A stretch of DNA of 64,000 nucleotides from CAZUWH01 sp964624075 (GTDB taxonomy: Bacteria > Pseudomonadota > Alphaproteobacteria > Rhodospirillales > Rhodospirillaceae). Position 1 is the first letter of the stretch. Each line of letters opens with the position of its first letter. The stretch spans positions 62,001-126,000 of the forward strand of contig CAZUWH010000002.1 of NCBI GenBank assembly GCA_964624075.1, written 5' to 3'. The position numbers and the translations under genes are program-made. Of the stretch, positions 8,564-18,211 are shown piece after piece. The notes below the pieces were generated by a model. That model saw only the letters and a program-made list of their open reading frames with translations, did not search any database and was not told where the DNA came from.

Positions 8564-10099
8564 ATGACCGCGAGACGAACCGTGACGCAAACGGCAGACG
8601 GGTGCCAACCCATCGGCATCATCGACATCGGCTCCAACTCGGTGCGGCTGGTGGTTTATGACGGCATGCAGCGCATGCCATTACCGCTGTTCAACGAAAA
8701 GGTCGTCTGTGCCCTGGGGCAGGGGCTAGAAAGGACCGGGTGCCTGAACCCTGATGGCGTGAAGTTGGCCTTCACGGTCATAACACGGTTCATGCAACTG
8801 ACGCGTGCCATGGGTGTGGAACGGCTGGATGTACTGGCAACGGCAGCCGTACGTGATGCACATGATGGCGCCACTTTCGTTGCCGAGCTGGAACAACGTT
8901 GCCAGGTGTCGGTCCGGGTGCTGCGGGGAGCAGAGGAGGCTGAGCTGGCGGCACTCGGCGTCCTGTGTGCCGGGCCCGGTGCACGCGGCGTGGTTGCCGA
9001 TCTCGGCGGAGGGAGCCTGGAACTAGTGACGGTGGCTGATGGAGCACCAGGATGTTCGGCTACATTGCCCCTGGGCGTGCTGCGTTTGGCCGATGCCGTG
9101 ACCGGCAACATGGTGATGGCGCAAGCGCTCATCGACCGTCATCTGGCGCCACTCGACTGGCTGTCAGCAGGGCAGGGGGAGGTTCTCTATGCTGTCGGTG
9201 GGGCCTGGCGTACCGTGGCGCGTCTGTGCATCCACCAGAGTGGTTATCCTTTGCATGTCCTTGACAACTTCACGCTCTCCTGCGACCAGGCTGGAAAGCT
9301 GATTCCAGCCATTGCCGGCCTGAACCGCAAGACGTTTGAAAAAATGATAGGGGTGTCGGGTAAGCGATTGCCTTACCTGTCCCTGGCTACGATGGTGCTG
9401 GAACGCCTGCTTGCAATCATTCAGCCGACACGGCTGGTTTTTTCGGTATACGGCATGCGCGAAGGGCAGTTTTTCAAAACCATGCCTTCCCGTTTGCGTT
9501 GCCAAGATCCATTGCTTGCGGCGTGTCATCATCTGGCCCGTTGCACCGGACGTTTTCCCGAACATGGTGATGAACTGATGCAATGGATGGCACCCTTGTT
9601 TCCTGACGAACAGGAATCGGAGCGTCGCCTGCGTTATGCGGCCTGCCTGCTTGGCGACGTGTTCTGGAGCGAGTATCCTGACTACCGGGCCGAACAGGCC
9701 TTTCTCAGGGTCTTGCGGTTGCCGTCCATGGGACTGGATCACCCCGATCGGATCAGTCTGGCCCTGGCGGTCTATCACCGCCACAAGGGAGCGTTCGGGG
9801 CAGCGGTGGTGCAGCGGATCCGTCCGCTCCTCGATGACGTGCGGGCCCGCTGGGCCATGACCATTGGTCTTGCGTTGCGGTTGGCCCATATCCTGACCGC
9901 AGGGGCGCCAACTCTGTTGTGCCGGACCCGTCTGCTTCTGGACAGCGACCGTCTAACTCTCGTGTTACCCGAGGGGGAGCATACCTTTGTCCCGGATCTC
10001 TATGAACGGCGAGTGAACAAGCTTGCCCAGGCCATGGGACGCCGGGCAGCCATCCTGTGTGTTCAGGGCGATGGAGACGGCGACCACCCGAACCGCTGA
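8564..10099 (+). CDS. ppx: Exopolyphosphatase / Ppx-GppA family phosphatase
   Basis: Hydrolyses terminal phosphates of polyphosphate and possibly guanosine pentaphosphate. It has the ASKHA-fold phosphate loops: DIGSNSVRLVVYD near residue 20 and ADLGGGSLELV near residue 150. The start chosen is ATG 8564, preceded by CAGGA. An in-frame GTG at 8519 would overlap the end of ppk by 11 bases and add 15 non-conserved residues; it remains possible through translational coupling. The product is 511 residues, the length of the longer Ppx type with a C-terminal HD-like region. Operon with ppk is very likely. Whether the main substrate is polyP or pppGpp cannot be decided from sequence. Confidence 0.9.
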   Translation: MTARRTVTQTADGCQPIGIIDIGSNSVRLVVYDGMQRMPLPLFNEKVVCALGQGLERTGCLNPDGVKLAFTVITRFMQLTRAMGVERLDVLATAAVRDAHDGATFVAELEQRCQVSVRVLRGAEEAELAALGVLCAGPGARGVVADLGGGSLELVTVADGAPGCSATLPLGVLRLADAVTGNMVMAQALIDRHLAPLDWLSAGQGEVLYAVGGAWRTVARLCIHQSGYPLHVLDNFTLSCDQAGKLIPAIAGLNRKTFEKMIGVSGKRLPYLSLATMVLERLLAIIQPTRLVFSVYGMREGQFFKTMPSRLRCQDPLLAACHHLARCTGRFPEHGDELMQWMAPLFPDEQESERRLRYAACLLGDVFWSEYPDYRAEQAFLRVLRLPSMGLDHPDRISLALAVYHRHKGAFGAAVVQRIRPLLDDVRARWAMTIGLALRLAHILTAGAPTLLCRTRLLLDSDRLTLVLPEGEHTFVPDLYERRVNKLAQAMGRRAAILCVQGDGDGDHPNR

Positions 10100-10247
10100 A
10101 ATCCCTCTCCCCGGTCCTCGTTGGACGCCAGGGCGTCACCATATATTTGCGGTATGATGATGCCTGCCTCTGTTCACGATAGGCCTGTTCCCGCCGCCCG
10201 GCCAGAGGAGCCGGGCATGCCGTTTCGCGCCCACTGCTGAAAGGCTC

Positions 10248-10661
10248 ATGCCGATGCCGGATTTCGACGCCGAGAAACTCCTCCAGGACATGGACCCAGT
10301 CTTTCGTTCGGAAGAAGAGAAACAATTTGCTGTCCTACAGCAAGAAGCTGATGCATTTTTCACCACACAAGTCGCCCGTTACAACAAGGCCATTCGTCTG
10401 CTGGCTGCTGCCCTTTATGCTATTGCCCGCAATCTAGAAATGCAACCGCATGATATGGGCGTCATCGCCACCTATACGATAGGTCTGTTTGCCGGGGCAA
10501 GTTGTCAGGACAGCCCCGAAACGCTGCATCAGATGCAACGCATGTTCACGGTTTCCCTGAAAGACGCCAACGCCGACAAGAACAAGGCCGCCATGTTCAT
10601 GGCGCAAATTGTTACCGAAGGCATTGACATGATTCATAAGACTAACGAGCGTCACTCATGA
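10248..10661 (+). CDS. Small conserved-looking protein of unknown function
   Basis: Encodes 137 residues that I do not recognise. The protein is hydrophilic and apparently all-helical, rich in Glu, Ala and Met, without signal peptide, membrane segment or cysteine-based metal motif. The middle part (IRLLAAALYAIARN, then a VIATYTIGLFAGAS stretch) is the only hydrophobic patch. Two Met codons compete as start (10248 and 10254). It lies 148 bases after ppx and ends before repeat F copy 2. Codon use resembles its neighbours and the opposite-strand frame is shorter, so I accept it as a gene. No function is assigned. Confidence 0.55.
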   Translation: MPMPDFDAEKLLQDMDPVFRSEEEKQFAVLQQEADAFFTTQVARYNKAIRLLAAALYAIARNLEMQPHDMGVIATYTIGLFAGASCQDSPETLHQMQRMFTVSLKDANADKNKAAMFMAQIVTEGIDMIHKTNERHS

Positions 10662-10716
10662 CACACGCAAAAATGTCATCTCGGCCGTGGTGTGCCCGCA
10701 TAGAGCGTAATCCAAG

Positions 10717-10771
10717 GGCCGCGGATGCGGGCCCGCCGGCGTCTGGGGGAGGTCACGATCAAGGCTCAAGA
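10717..10771 (-). repeat. Dispersed repeat F, copy 2
   Basis: Inverted copy of the element at 434-486. It lies just upstream of the nucleotidase-like gene and inside the longest possible open frame of that gene, which is why the longer starts were rejected. Confidence 0.7.
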
Positions 10772-10829
10772 GTATGAGACCCGTTCTTCCGACCGATGGG
10801 AAAACTTGCCAAGGGAAGCGATCAGCATT

Positions 10830-11570
10830 ATGGGGGGCATGTCCTGCTCCGATCACGAGTCCGGTTCCGCCGTGGTGTCACGACGAAACGCCGGCGGTGG
10901 GGTGTGCCGTTTGCGTCAGTGCGAGGCGTGGGTGTTTGATCTTGACAACACCCTCTACCCGGCATCGCTTAACCTGTTTCCGCAGATCGATCAAAGAATG
11001 AAAACATTCATTGCCCGCGCGTTGAATCTGGAACCTGAGGATGCTCTCCGATTGCAGAAGAAATATTATCTGGATTATGGTACAACCTTGCGTGGCCTCA
11101 TGCTCTGTCATGATTTGGATCCGGAAGAGTTTCTTGACTACGTCCACACCATTGACCATTCTGTTCTGGAGTCGAATCCGGTGCTGGATGATGCGCTGGC
11201 TGCCCTGCCTGGGCGCAAACTGGTATTTACCAACGGGCCCGAGGCACATGCCATCAACGTCCTGGCATGCCTGGGGGTGGAACGTCATTTCGAGGCCATT
11301 TTCGACATCCGGGCGGCTGGTTATATTCCCAAACCCGATCCGCAGACCTATCAGCGGCTGGTCGTCCGTCACCGCATCCAGCCGGAACGGACCGTCATGG
11401 TGGAGGACACCCTTCAAAATCTGCGCCCGGCCGCAGCGATTGGCATGACGACGGTGTGGCTGCGCCCCGCTGTCCCGGATGATCCTCCATCATGGGACAG
11501 CGACACGAGTCATTGTCATTACATCATCGATGACCTGCCCGTCTGGTTAGCCGGCAGGGCAATCGGGTGA
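10830..11570 (+). CDS. HAD-family hydrolase, pyrimidine 5'-nucleotidase type
   Basis: HAD-superfamily phosphatase of the SDT1/pyrimidine 5'-nucleotidase group. Motif I is VFDLDNTLYP with its two catalytic aspartates, motif II is FTNG, the lysine of motif III is in GYIPKPDPQTY, and motif IV is VMVEDTLQNL. It is expected to dephosphorylate small nucleotides such as UMP or related metabolites in the cytosol. The open frame extends upstream to 10725, but that part is the dispersed repeat. ATG 10830 with AAGGGAAG upstream, or ATG 10839, are the realistic starts. About 246 residues, normal for the family. The neighbours give no further hint of substrate. Confidence 0.85.
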   Translation: MGGMSCSDHESGSAVVSRRNAGGGVCRLRQCEAWVFDLDNTLYPASLNLFPQIDQRMKTFIARALNLEPEDALRLQKKYYLDYGTTLRGLMLCHDLDPEEFLDYVHTIDHSVLESNPVLDDALAALPGRKLVFTNGPEAHAINVLACLGVERHFEAIFDIRAAGYIPKPDPQTYQRLVVRHRIQPERTVMVEDTLQNLRPAAAIGMTTVWLRPAVPDDPPSWDSDTSHCHYIIDDLPVWLAGRAIG

Positions 11571-11629
11571 GGAGACAGCGACGGTGACGGTGTCGCCTCT
11601 CCACGGGGCGGCTGGAATGAGCCCCTGTT

Positions 11630-13069
11630 TCAGGGCGGGCCGTTGTTCACGATCACGGCCAGGCCATGGCCACGCGGATCAGTGGCAACCTGGCAGGTTG
11701 CAGGTGTAGGTGGCAGCCCGTCGGGACAGAAAGCTATGTTCACCAAGCCCAGCACCTCAGTCGCCGTCCCGCCAGTCCGTCCTGGCGTAGAAGCAGGTGT
11801 TTTTTCCTGCTCTGCAAGGACTCCTTCGCGAAACGGACGGACGTCCACGCGCGGTGCGACGATGCTCTCGGCCAGAGATTGCCCCCCGAACATGGCCTGT
11901 GCCGCCACGGAAACCAGCACGGCGGCTGTTCCCTTCGACACCGTTCCGGCCAGGACGACTTCCGGCACGCTTCGCTTGGTCACCAGCATCGGCGCCATCC
12001 CATGGGAATCGTACCCGGCCGTGGGGATAGCCAACAACAGGCCCGCAGCCATTCGCCTGGCACCAAACAAACCGTTCATGGTCAGGCTGCACGCGACAGC
12101 CATACCCTTGCGATCCATGACGACGAAACCGGTCCCTTCCGGTTGCCAGGGCGCAGGGCCAGCCGGAGCGGCCGCCGCGGTCACCAGAGGGCTCCAACCT
12201 GATGTCGGCAGGCCTTCTTCCTCCGCCAGACGGGTCCACATGCGCACGGCCGCACCACCGCTGCTCAAGGGAGGGGCGAAATGAGCTATGGCATATCCGA
12301 ACGAAACGGAAAGGGTTTTCGTCCAGCGCGGGAGATACGCGCGCAAATCCTCGGTGGTCAAGGTCCCACCGGCTGCCGTTACGGCTTCCGCCAGCTCACG
12401 GGCCCCCTGGCCATCGTAGAAGTCTCCCGGTCCTCGAACGCGAAGGCGCGCCAACACCCCTGCCAGCGCCCGCTGGACAAGACGGTCGCCTTCCTGGATG
12501 ATCCGGCCGTCATCGGATCGGGTAAAGACACTACGGGCAGCGGGATCGGCCAGCAGCCCGTCCTCTGTCATGGCGAGCGCGCGTGCCAACACCCGCGAAA
12601 CGCTATGGCCATCCCGGACGAGAGTCTCGGCTGGTATCAGCAGGCTTGCCCATTGCAGGCGTCCGTATCGCGCGTGGAGAGCGAACAATCCCCGTGGCAG
12701 AGCGGGAACGGCCGTGAGCTGACCGCGCGGCGGAACCTGCATGCGCGAAGGAACGGGAAGGAACTCCAGGGTTTCTGTTGTTCTGGTTGACGGGTCCGTG
12801 ATCAGGCAAGTGCCGCCTCCGCCCAGTCCGGCCGAAGCCGGGTAGGTTGCACTCATGGCAAAGGCCAGGGCGACCGCTGCGTCGGCGGCGTTGCCGCTCG
12901 CCGACAGGACATTGCGGGCTATTCGCACGGCGTGCGGCTCTTCGGCCGCGATCAGACCGGCAAACCCTTCGACATGCCCAATAATCCCCGGCGCAGGCTG
13001 GCTGGCACAGGCCGTCACAGTGATGGCAACCGTCATGGCCAAGGCGGTCGGACGAAGAAGCGTGATCAT
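11630..13069 (-). CDS. Gamma-glutamyltransferase family lipoprotein
   Basis: N-terminal nucleophile hydrolase of the gamma-glutamyltranspeptidase family, 479 residues, shorter than the usual 560-590. The start MITLLRPTALAMTVAITVTAC gives a lipoprotein signal with a plausible lipobox ending at Cys, so the protein is probably anchored in the periplasm. The N-terminal half keeps the family pattern ASGNAADAAVALAFAMS and the GLGGGG turn. At the expected autoprocessing site the sequence is GTGFVVMDRKG, where family members usually have TTHFSVVD. The nucleophilic Thr is present but its neighbours differ. The ACSLTMNGLFGAR stretch follows as in true GGTs. The open frame continues upstream to 13441 without conserved residues, and the signal peptide fixes ATG 13069. 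It is divergent from the M48 peptidase gene, with 244 bases between. Activity on glutathione is uncertain. Confidence 0.8.
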   Translation of the reverse strand: MITLLRPTALAMTVAITVTACASQPAPGIIGHVEGFAGLIAAEEPHAVRIARNVLSASGNAADAAVALAFAMSATYPASAGLGGGGTCLITDPSTRTTETLEFLPVPSRMQVPPRGQLTAVPALPRGLFALHARYGRLQWASLLIPAETLVRDGHSVSRVLARALAMTEDGLLADPAARSVFTRSDDGRIIQEGDRLVQRALAGVLARLRVRGPGDFYDGQGARELAEAVTAAGGTLTTEDLRAYLPRWTKTLSVSFGYAIAHFAPPLSSGGAAVRMWTRLAEEEGLPTSGWSPLVTAAAAPAGPAPWQPEGTGFVVMDRKGMAVACSLTMNGLFGARRMAAGLLLAIPTAGYDSHGMAPMLVTKRSVPEVVLAGTVSKGTAAVLVSVAAQAMFGGQSLAESIVAPRVDVRPFREGVLAEQEKTPASTPGRTGGTATEVLGLVNIAFCPDGLPPTPATCQVATDPRGHGLAVIVNNGPP

Positions 13070-13313
13070 TCGCCGGGCGGAGGACAAGGGACTCGAAAGC
13101 CTGTGGGGGAGTCCATGGCTTCTCTTCGATTCGGTTTTTTCATGTCCGACGCGCACGCAAGCAGAACAGGACACCGAGAAGAATCTGTCCTTTCCCCTGC
13201 CTCCACCAATCTGCCTGGCTTGATCCGCAGCCAGAACAAGACGGCATTGACAAGAGAACCGCTTGCGATCACCCTGAGGAGTGGAGATTCTGCATTTTTG
13301 ATTGTAAGAGGAC

Positions 13314-14684
13314 ATGCACACCACAACTATACCGTTTCTATCCGTTCTGTTATTTCTATTAACTCTCTCTCTAGGTGCCACCGCTGCCGACAAGCTGGTG
13401 GGCATCCGCGATGCCGAGACGGAAAATACCATCCGGGCCATGACAATGCCACTGTTTCAGGCGGCGGGCATGGCGCCTAATGCCTTCCGCCTTTTCCTTC
13501 TCAACGATAGGGAGATGAATGCTTTCGTTACCAACGGTCTGGACCTGGTCATCAATAGCGGCCTGATTCTGAAAACCGAGAATACCAACCAGTTCGCCGG
13601 TATCCTTGCCCACGAGGTCGGCCACATCGTGGGCGGTCATCTGATTGGTCGGCTTGAGGAACTCGAGGCAGAGTGGCTGAAATCCCTGCTGGTGACGGCT
13701 GCAGGTGCCGCTATCTCCATTGCCGGGGGGCGTGGAGACATAGGGGTTGGCGTTATTCTGGCAGGCCAGGAAATAGGCTATCGTAATCTCCTCCGCTTCA
13801 CCCGTGCCCAGGAGGCGACCGCTGACCAGGCGGCGGTGCGTCTTCTGGAGGCGACGCGTCAATCGGCCCAAGGCCTCGTGGATTTCTTCGGCATCATGGA
13901 CAACAATCAGGCCATGCGGCTCGCCCCGCAACACGATCCCTATCTCCGCACGCACCCGCCGAATCGTGAGCGTATCACGTTTCTGCGTCACCATGTCGAA
14001 ACCTCCGCCTACGCGACAGTTCCCCCCAACCCGGTCATTGAGCAGCGCTACCAACGCGTGCGCGCTAAGCTGTTCGCATTTCTGGAATCGCCGGCACGGA
14101 CTCTGGCCCGCTACAAGACTGTCGATGAAAGCCTGCCGGCGCGCTACGCGCGCGCCATTGCTCTCTACAAGAAGGCGGATCTGTCCCAGGCCCTGCCGTT
14201 CATTGAGGCTCTCGTCGCCGAGCAGCCCGAGGATCCCTACTTTCTTGAAATGAAAGGTCAGATGCTGTTCGAAAACGGGCGCCTGGCAGAGGCAGCCACA
14301 ACCTATCGGCAGGCTGTAAGCCTTCTGCCGGAAAATGCCCTGTTGCACACCGCGCTTGGCCAGATTCTGATCGAAATTGAGGAAGGGACGAAGTTCCTGG
14401 ACGAGGCGATGGCACATTTGGCGATGGCTGCCAAGCAGGAACCGGACAATGCCTTTCCATGGCGACTCCTTTCCATCGTCTACGGTCGGCAGGGAAACAC
14501 GGCAATGACTGCTTATGCAATGGCGGAATACGCTTTCCTGACCGGCAGGTATGGCGAGGCACGTCACCATGCCACACGTGCCATCCAGTTGCTCCCCAAG
14601 GATTCGCCCAAGGCCCTGCGCGCGCAGGATATCAAGGTGCAAATCGAACGCCGGGTCGACAGGCAAAGGCGTACTGTCCCATGA
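13314..14684 (+). CDS. M48 family metallopeptidase with TPR domain (BepA/YfgC-like)
   Basis: Periplasmic zinc peptidase of the BepA/YfgC group, linked in other bacteria to outer-membrane protein quality control. The N-terminal signal peptide (about 24 residues, ending GATAAD) is followed by the peptidase domain. Its zinc site is HEVGH near residue 100 and the third ligand is the Glu in the RAQEATADQ stretch. After HPPNRERI the C-terminal third contains tetratricopeptide-like helices (for example LSQALPFIEALVAEQPEDP). Length 456 matches the family. In many alphaproteobacteria a DsbA-like gene follows; here repeats and a dead transporter gene follow instead. Confidence 0.9.
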   Translation: MHTTTIPFLSVLLFLLTLSLGATAADKLVGIRDAETENTIRAMTMPLFQAAGMAPNAFRLFLLNDREMNAFVTNGLDLVINSGLILKTENTNQFAGILAHEVGHIVGGHLIGRLEELEAEWLKSLLVTAAGAAISIAGGRGDIGVGVILAGQEIGYRNLLRFTRAQEATADQAAVRLLEATRQSAQGLVDFFGIMDNNQAMRLAPQHDPYLRTHPPNRERITFLRHHVETSAYATVPPNPVIEQRYQRVRAKLFAFLESPARTLARYKTVDESLPARYARAIALYKKADLSQALPFIEALVAEQPEDPYFLEMKGQMLFENGRLAEAATTYRQAVSLLPENALLHTALGQILIEIEEGTKFLDEAMAHLAMAAKQEPDNAFPWRLLSIVYGRQGNTAMTAYAMAEYAFLTGRYGEARHHATRAIQLLPKDSPKALRAQDIKVQIERRVDRQRRTVP

Positions 14685-14703
14685 TCAGCGACACTAGATG
14701 TCC

Positions 14704-14832
14704 GTCCGGAAATATATCGTTATTTTTCGATGCGTTAATTGTTACCCCCACGAAAACGGGGAACGGGGGTCCAAGGACAGCACACTGTGCCAAGCGACCC
14801 TGGATTCCCGCTTGTGCGGGAATGACGGCGGG
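14704..14832 (+). repeat. Dispersed repeat A copy 2 with adjoining palindromic block
   Basis: 14704-14750 repeats the A element (GGAAATATATCGTTATTTTT and following). It runs into CCCACGAAAACGGGG and later GGATTCCCGCTTGTGCGGGAATGACG, each able to form short hairpins. The order A element then palindromes matches copy 1 at 593-692. Confidence 0.6.
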
Positions 14833-14877
14833 TTTCTGTAACGCACTGAAAACACTCATTGTGATTCCGGACGGGCT

Positions 14878-15835
14878 CTAAGGCCGCCCGTCCTCTCTGA
14901 CATGCCAATGCTCCACCCACAGGGTGGTCGGCGACTGGTGACACCTGTCGGTTCAACGCCTACAAGCCAGCGGGGCAGAATGAGCGCGTCCGTCCGGTAA
15001 TAAAGCAGCAGGGCTGGCAGATCCTGAGCGTACAGGTGTTGGAGGTGGCGCCATAGCACGCGGCGTTCTGTCTCATCCAGCTCCGTTTCGATGGCCTCAA
15101 TCAGGGCATCTGCTTCCAGGTTGACGTAACCGGTCGTGTTCTGACCCGACCAGTTGTTGGTCGCGCTGGGAACCATGGTTGAATGCAGGGTGCCACGCGG
15201 TGAGGCATCGGGCCGGCGCCGACATGACCATGGCCGGATAAGCAGCGCTGGAAAAGTGTCTCCCCGAGCAGCAGCCGCGCCGGGCTCGTTCCGGAGGCGC
15301 ACATCCCCTCCCCCCGAGCCCGAGGCTTTTCCATTGGGCCTGTAACGCCTATGCGACGATTTCGCGCGTGCGGTGGCCGGTGGTGGATGCCAGTTCCAGG
15401 ACCAGGAGGGGTGCGCCTGCCGCATTGCGGCGAAGGCTGTCCGTTCCCCGGGTGCCAGCCGGCCTCGTCCCAGCAGGGCGGCGGCGCGGTCGGGCGCGTA
15501 GAGCCATAGACCGGCGTGTCGGCAGCATGCATGGGGTCCTGGGGGCTGACCGGACCGTGGACCATCGGCATGCAACGTAAAAGTAATGATCATCCACCAC
15601 ATCGATGGCCTGAATGCGACGGTAACCCTCCCCTACGGCAACACCGCTTTTGGGATGGCGACCGACCTGCCACGTGAACACCATGTCGCGACTGGTAACC
15701 GGAGTCCCAATCTCCCCATGTCAGGCTATCTCTCAGCGTATAGGTTACGGCAATACCCTCACGACCATCGGGCAAGGACTCCCTTCTCGCCAGACCATTG
15801 GCAGTCGTCAGTAGTTCTTTCGACATTGGGGGCAA
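14878..15835 (-). pseudogene. Family 5 extracellular solute-binding protein (peptide ABC transporter), decayed
   Basis: Minus-strand fragments in three frames together resemble the C-terminal two thirds of a peptide/nickel-type ABC transporter binding protein. They include KELLTTANGLARRESLPDGR, TYTLRDSLTWGD, VFTWQVGRHPKSGVAV, QAIDVVDDHYFYV and, near the end, ATNNWSGQNTTGYVN, EALIEAIETELDETERR-like helices and PALLLYYRTDALILPRW. At least four frameshifts separate them, and the first 150 or so residues, including the signal peptide, are missing. No permease or ATPase genes are adjacent. This is clearly a dead gene and not a candidate for programmed frameshifting. Confidence 0.85.
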
Positions 15836-15863
15836 GGCACGTCAGCAATCCGGAGCTTATCAG

Positions 15864-15935
15864 CCCGCGGGCCAAGGGGCGTGACCGTTGCGAGCCCCCA
15901 CCGCCGGACCAGACGCCACGATCACCTCCACCCAG
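15864..15935 (+). repeat. Dispersed repeat C, copy 1
   Basis: Contains GGCCAAGGGGCGTGACC, TTGCGAGC and ACCGCCGGACCAGACG in order. Copies are at 29731-29823 (same strand) and 60626-60694 (opposite strand). Confidence 0.7.
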
Positions 15936-16083
15936 ATCCAAGGGGAAGGGGGTCTTCCCTTTAGGAGGCGGGTGTGTTCCACCCAGGGGGGATGCCTAAT
16001 GGGGAAAGCAACGATTTTCCACACCGCGCCGGAGTAGACTTGTGTACAGACGGTCGCCTGGAGGGGGGTCCCAGGGGGGTCTT

Positions 16084-16122
16084 TTCTGCAAATCAGTGTC
16101 ATTCCCATGATGAGAATCGCTG
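16084..16122 (+). repeat. Dispersed repeat B, copy 1
   Basis: Core ATCAGTGTCATTCCCATGAT continued by GAGAATCGCTG. Two further copies, at 54130-54167 and (inverted) 60501-60538, match at all but a few positions. This is the best conserved repeat family in the window. Confidence 0.8.
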
Positions 16123-16555
16123 CCCTCCCGGTCCAAGGGGGAGGGTTTTGAGAAGTGCCTTTTTATTAGGTCTTCTGCCCTTCCTCCGCGATGCTCCTTG
16201 ACACCGTGCATACGCGTGTTTCATGTTGAACTCCAGGGTCGGGGAGCTTTCATGTCCGCTCTTGCCTTTGATGCGTTGTAAAGTCGTCTACCGTTTGCGA
16301 GACGCCGATATCCCCAGGGTCCACAGGCGGAGGCCGTCGCGGCGGCCTTCGGGGAGGCGGCTCTACGCTGGATCCCGCCCTTGATCTTTATCATCAGCCC
16401 ATGGTCCGGCCCTGAGTGGTCTTGTGGTCGGTCTTCTGGTCGGGCTGCCTTGAACCTTTCCCGGCAGGTCCCCAGACAGCCGTCGTCAACCGCCGTGAAT
16501 ATTGTTGCGGCCCTCGTTCTCAATTTCCCTCCGTCCTTTCAACCACGGCTCGCCC

Positions 16556-18211
16556 ATGACCAGTAATTCTGCCTCTTCCCCGTCTTCCGTTGTCCCCCCC
16601 CTCTCCAAGGCCTGGCCGTTCCAGGAGGCACATCAGCTTCTTGATATCCACCTGAAAGGACAGACGCCTGCCAAGGGCCATGTCCTGTTTGAGAGTGGTT
16701 ATGGGCCATCGGGATTGCCGCACATCGGTACCTTTGGCGAAGTGGTGCGCACAACCATGGTACGCCAGGCCTTTCAGCGGCTAGCACCGCACATTCCCAC
16801 CCGCCTGTTCGCCTTTTCCGACGATATGGATGGCCTGCGTAAAGTACCCGACAACATCCCCAACCGGGAGATGGTTGTAAGCCATCTTGGCAAACCTCTG
16901 ACCAGCATTCCAGATCCTTTCGGCACGCATCAGAGCTTTGGACATCACAACAACGCACGTCTGCGTGCCTTTCTTGATTCTTTTGGCTTCGAATACACGT
17001 TCATGAGCGCAACAGAATGCTACCGTTCAGGTCAATTCGATACAACGCTGCGTAAGGTGCTTGCGCATTACGATGCTATCATGGCCGTCGTTCTGCCGAC
17101 ACTGGGTGCGGAACGGCGGACCACCTATTCCCCTTTTCTGCCACTCTGTCCGCGAACCGGTCGGGTGTTGCAAGTACCGATCATCGCCCGTGACGTTGCG
17201 GCGGGGACGGTAGTCTATCAGGATCCGGACAATGGCGCTAGGGTTGAGGTTCCAGTCACCGGAGGGAATTGCAAGTTGCAGTGGAAAGCAGACTGGGGCA
17301 TGCGCTGGCATGCGCTTGATGTCGATTACGAAATGTCTGGCAAGGATCTGATCGACTCGGTCCGCCTGTCTGGTCGCATCTGTCGCATTCTCGGGAGCGA
17401 GCCGCCCCGAAACCTGACCTATGAGCTATTTCTGGACGGAAATGGACAGAAAATCTCGAAATCCAAGGGCAATGGACTCTCGGTAGAGGAATGGCTCCGC
17501 TATGCGCCCCTGGAGTCGCTTGCCTTCTTCATGTACCAGAAACCAAAAGTGGCCAAACGGCTCTCTTTCGACGTCATCCCCCGGATGGTCGATGAATACC
17601 TGCAGGCCGCCGAGAGATTTCCGCTTCAGGACGAAAAAGACAGGCTCGGCAGCCCAGTCTGGCACATCCACGCTGGCACACCGGCGGTGGTGCAGACGCC
17701 GGTCAGTTTCAGCCTGCTGCTCAATTTGGTCAGTGTCTGTCACACTGCGGATCCGGTGGTGATCTGGCACTATGTGGTACGCTATGCGCCAGGGGCGTCC
17801 CCGGCGACCGCACCGATGCTGGAACGGCTTATTTCCCATGCCATTGCCTACTACCAGGATTTCGTCCTGCCGACTAAACGGTACCGTCAGCCCTCCGTGG
17901 CCGAAGGGATGGCCCTGATGGATCTGCGTGCTGCCCTCCAGGGCATGCCGGTGGCGGCATCAGCTGAGGATTTGCAGAATCGTGTCTATGAAGTTGGCAA
18001 ACGGCACCCCTCCGTAGGAGATCTGCGCACGTGGTTCAGGGCGTTGTACCAGATTCTGCTTGGCCAGGACGAAGGACCACGCATGGGTTCGTTCATTGCC
18101 TTGTATGGGACAGCCGAAACCGTGACGCTGATGGACCGGGTCCTGGCCGGAGGGGACCTGGCTGTAAAATCTGCAGACGATTTTCCAGGAAGCTCACCCG
18201 GAAAGGCTTGA
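16556..18211 (+). CDS. lysK: Lysyl-tRNA synthetase, class I
   Basis: Charges tRNA(Lys) using the class I fold (archaeal type), unlike the class II LysS of most bacteria. The 551-residue product has the HIGH-type signature in GLPHIGTFGE (about residue 58) and the KMSKS-type signature KISKSKGN (about residue 300). In between lie the recognisable FSDDMDGLRKVPDN and DYEMSGKDLIDS blocks. ATG 16556 is chosen because upstream in-frame residues to 16502 are not family-like. Class I LysRS is typical of many alphaproteobacteria and supports that assignment. No second lysS occurs in the window. Confidence 0.93.
   Translation: MTSNSASSPSSVVPPLSKAWPFQEAHQLLDIHLKGQTPAKGHVLFESGYGPSGLPHIGTFGEVVRTTMVRQAFQRLAPHIPTRLFAFSDDMDGLRKVPDNIPNREMVVSHLGKPLTSIPDPFGTHQSFGHHNNARLRAFLDSFGFEYTFMSATECYRSGQFDTTLRKVLAHYDAIMAVVLPTLGAERRTTYSPFLPLCPRTGRVLQVPIIARDVAAGTVVYQDPDNGARVEVPVTGGNCKLQWKADWGMRWHALDVDYEMSGKDLIDSVRLSGRICRILGSEPPRNLTYELFLDGNGQKISKSKGNGLSVEEWLRYAPLESLAFFMYQKPKVAKRLSFDVIPRMVDEYLQAAERFPLQDEKDRLGSPVWHIHAGTPAVVQTPVSFSLLLNLVSVCHTADPVVIWHYVVRYAPGASPATAPMLERLISHAIAYYQDFVLPTKRYRQPSVAEGMALMDLRAALQGMPVAASAEDLQNRVYEVGKRHPSVGDLRTWFRALYQILLGQDEGPRMGSFIALYGTAETVTLMDRVLAGGDLAVKSADDFPGSSPGKA

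Larger units (their letters stand above)
15836..16555. other. Repeat-filled gap before lysK
   Basis: 720 bases without a supported gene. It holds dispersed repeat C (15864-15935), several GGGGGAGGG-type blocks of family D (around 15936-15995 and 16126-16160) and repeat B (16084-16122). The last 100 bases may carry the lysK promoter. Confidence 0.6.

Noticed and set aside
13371..14666. 431-residue minus-strand open frame
   Set aside because: Antisense shadow of the M48 peptidase, which has a clear signal peptide and HEVGH site.
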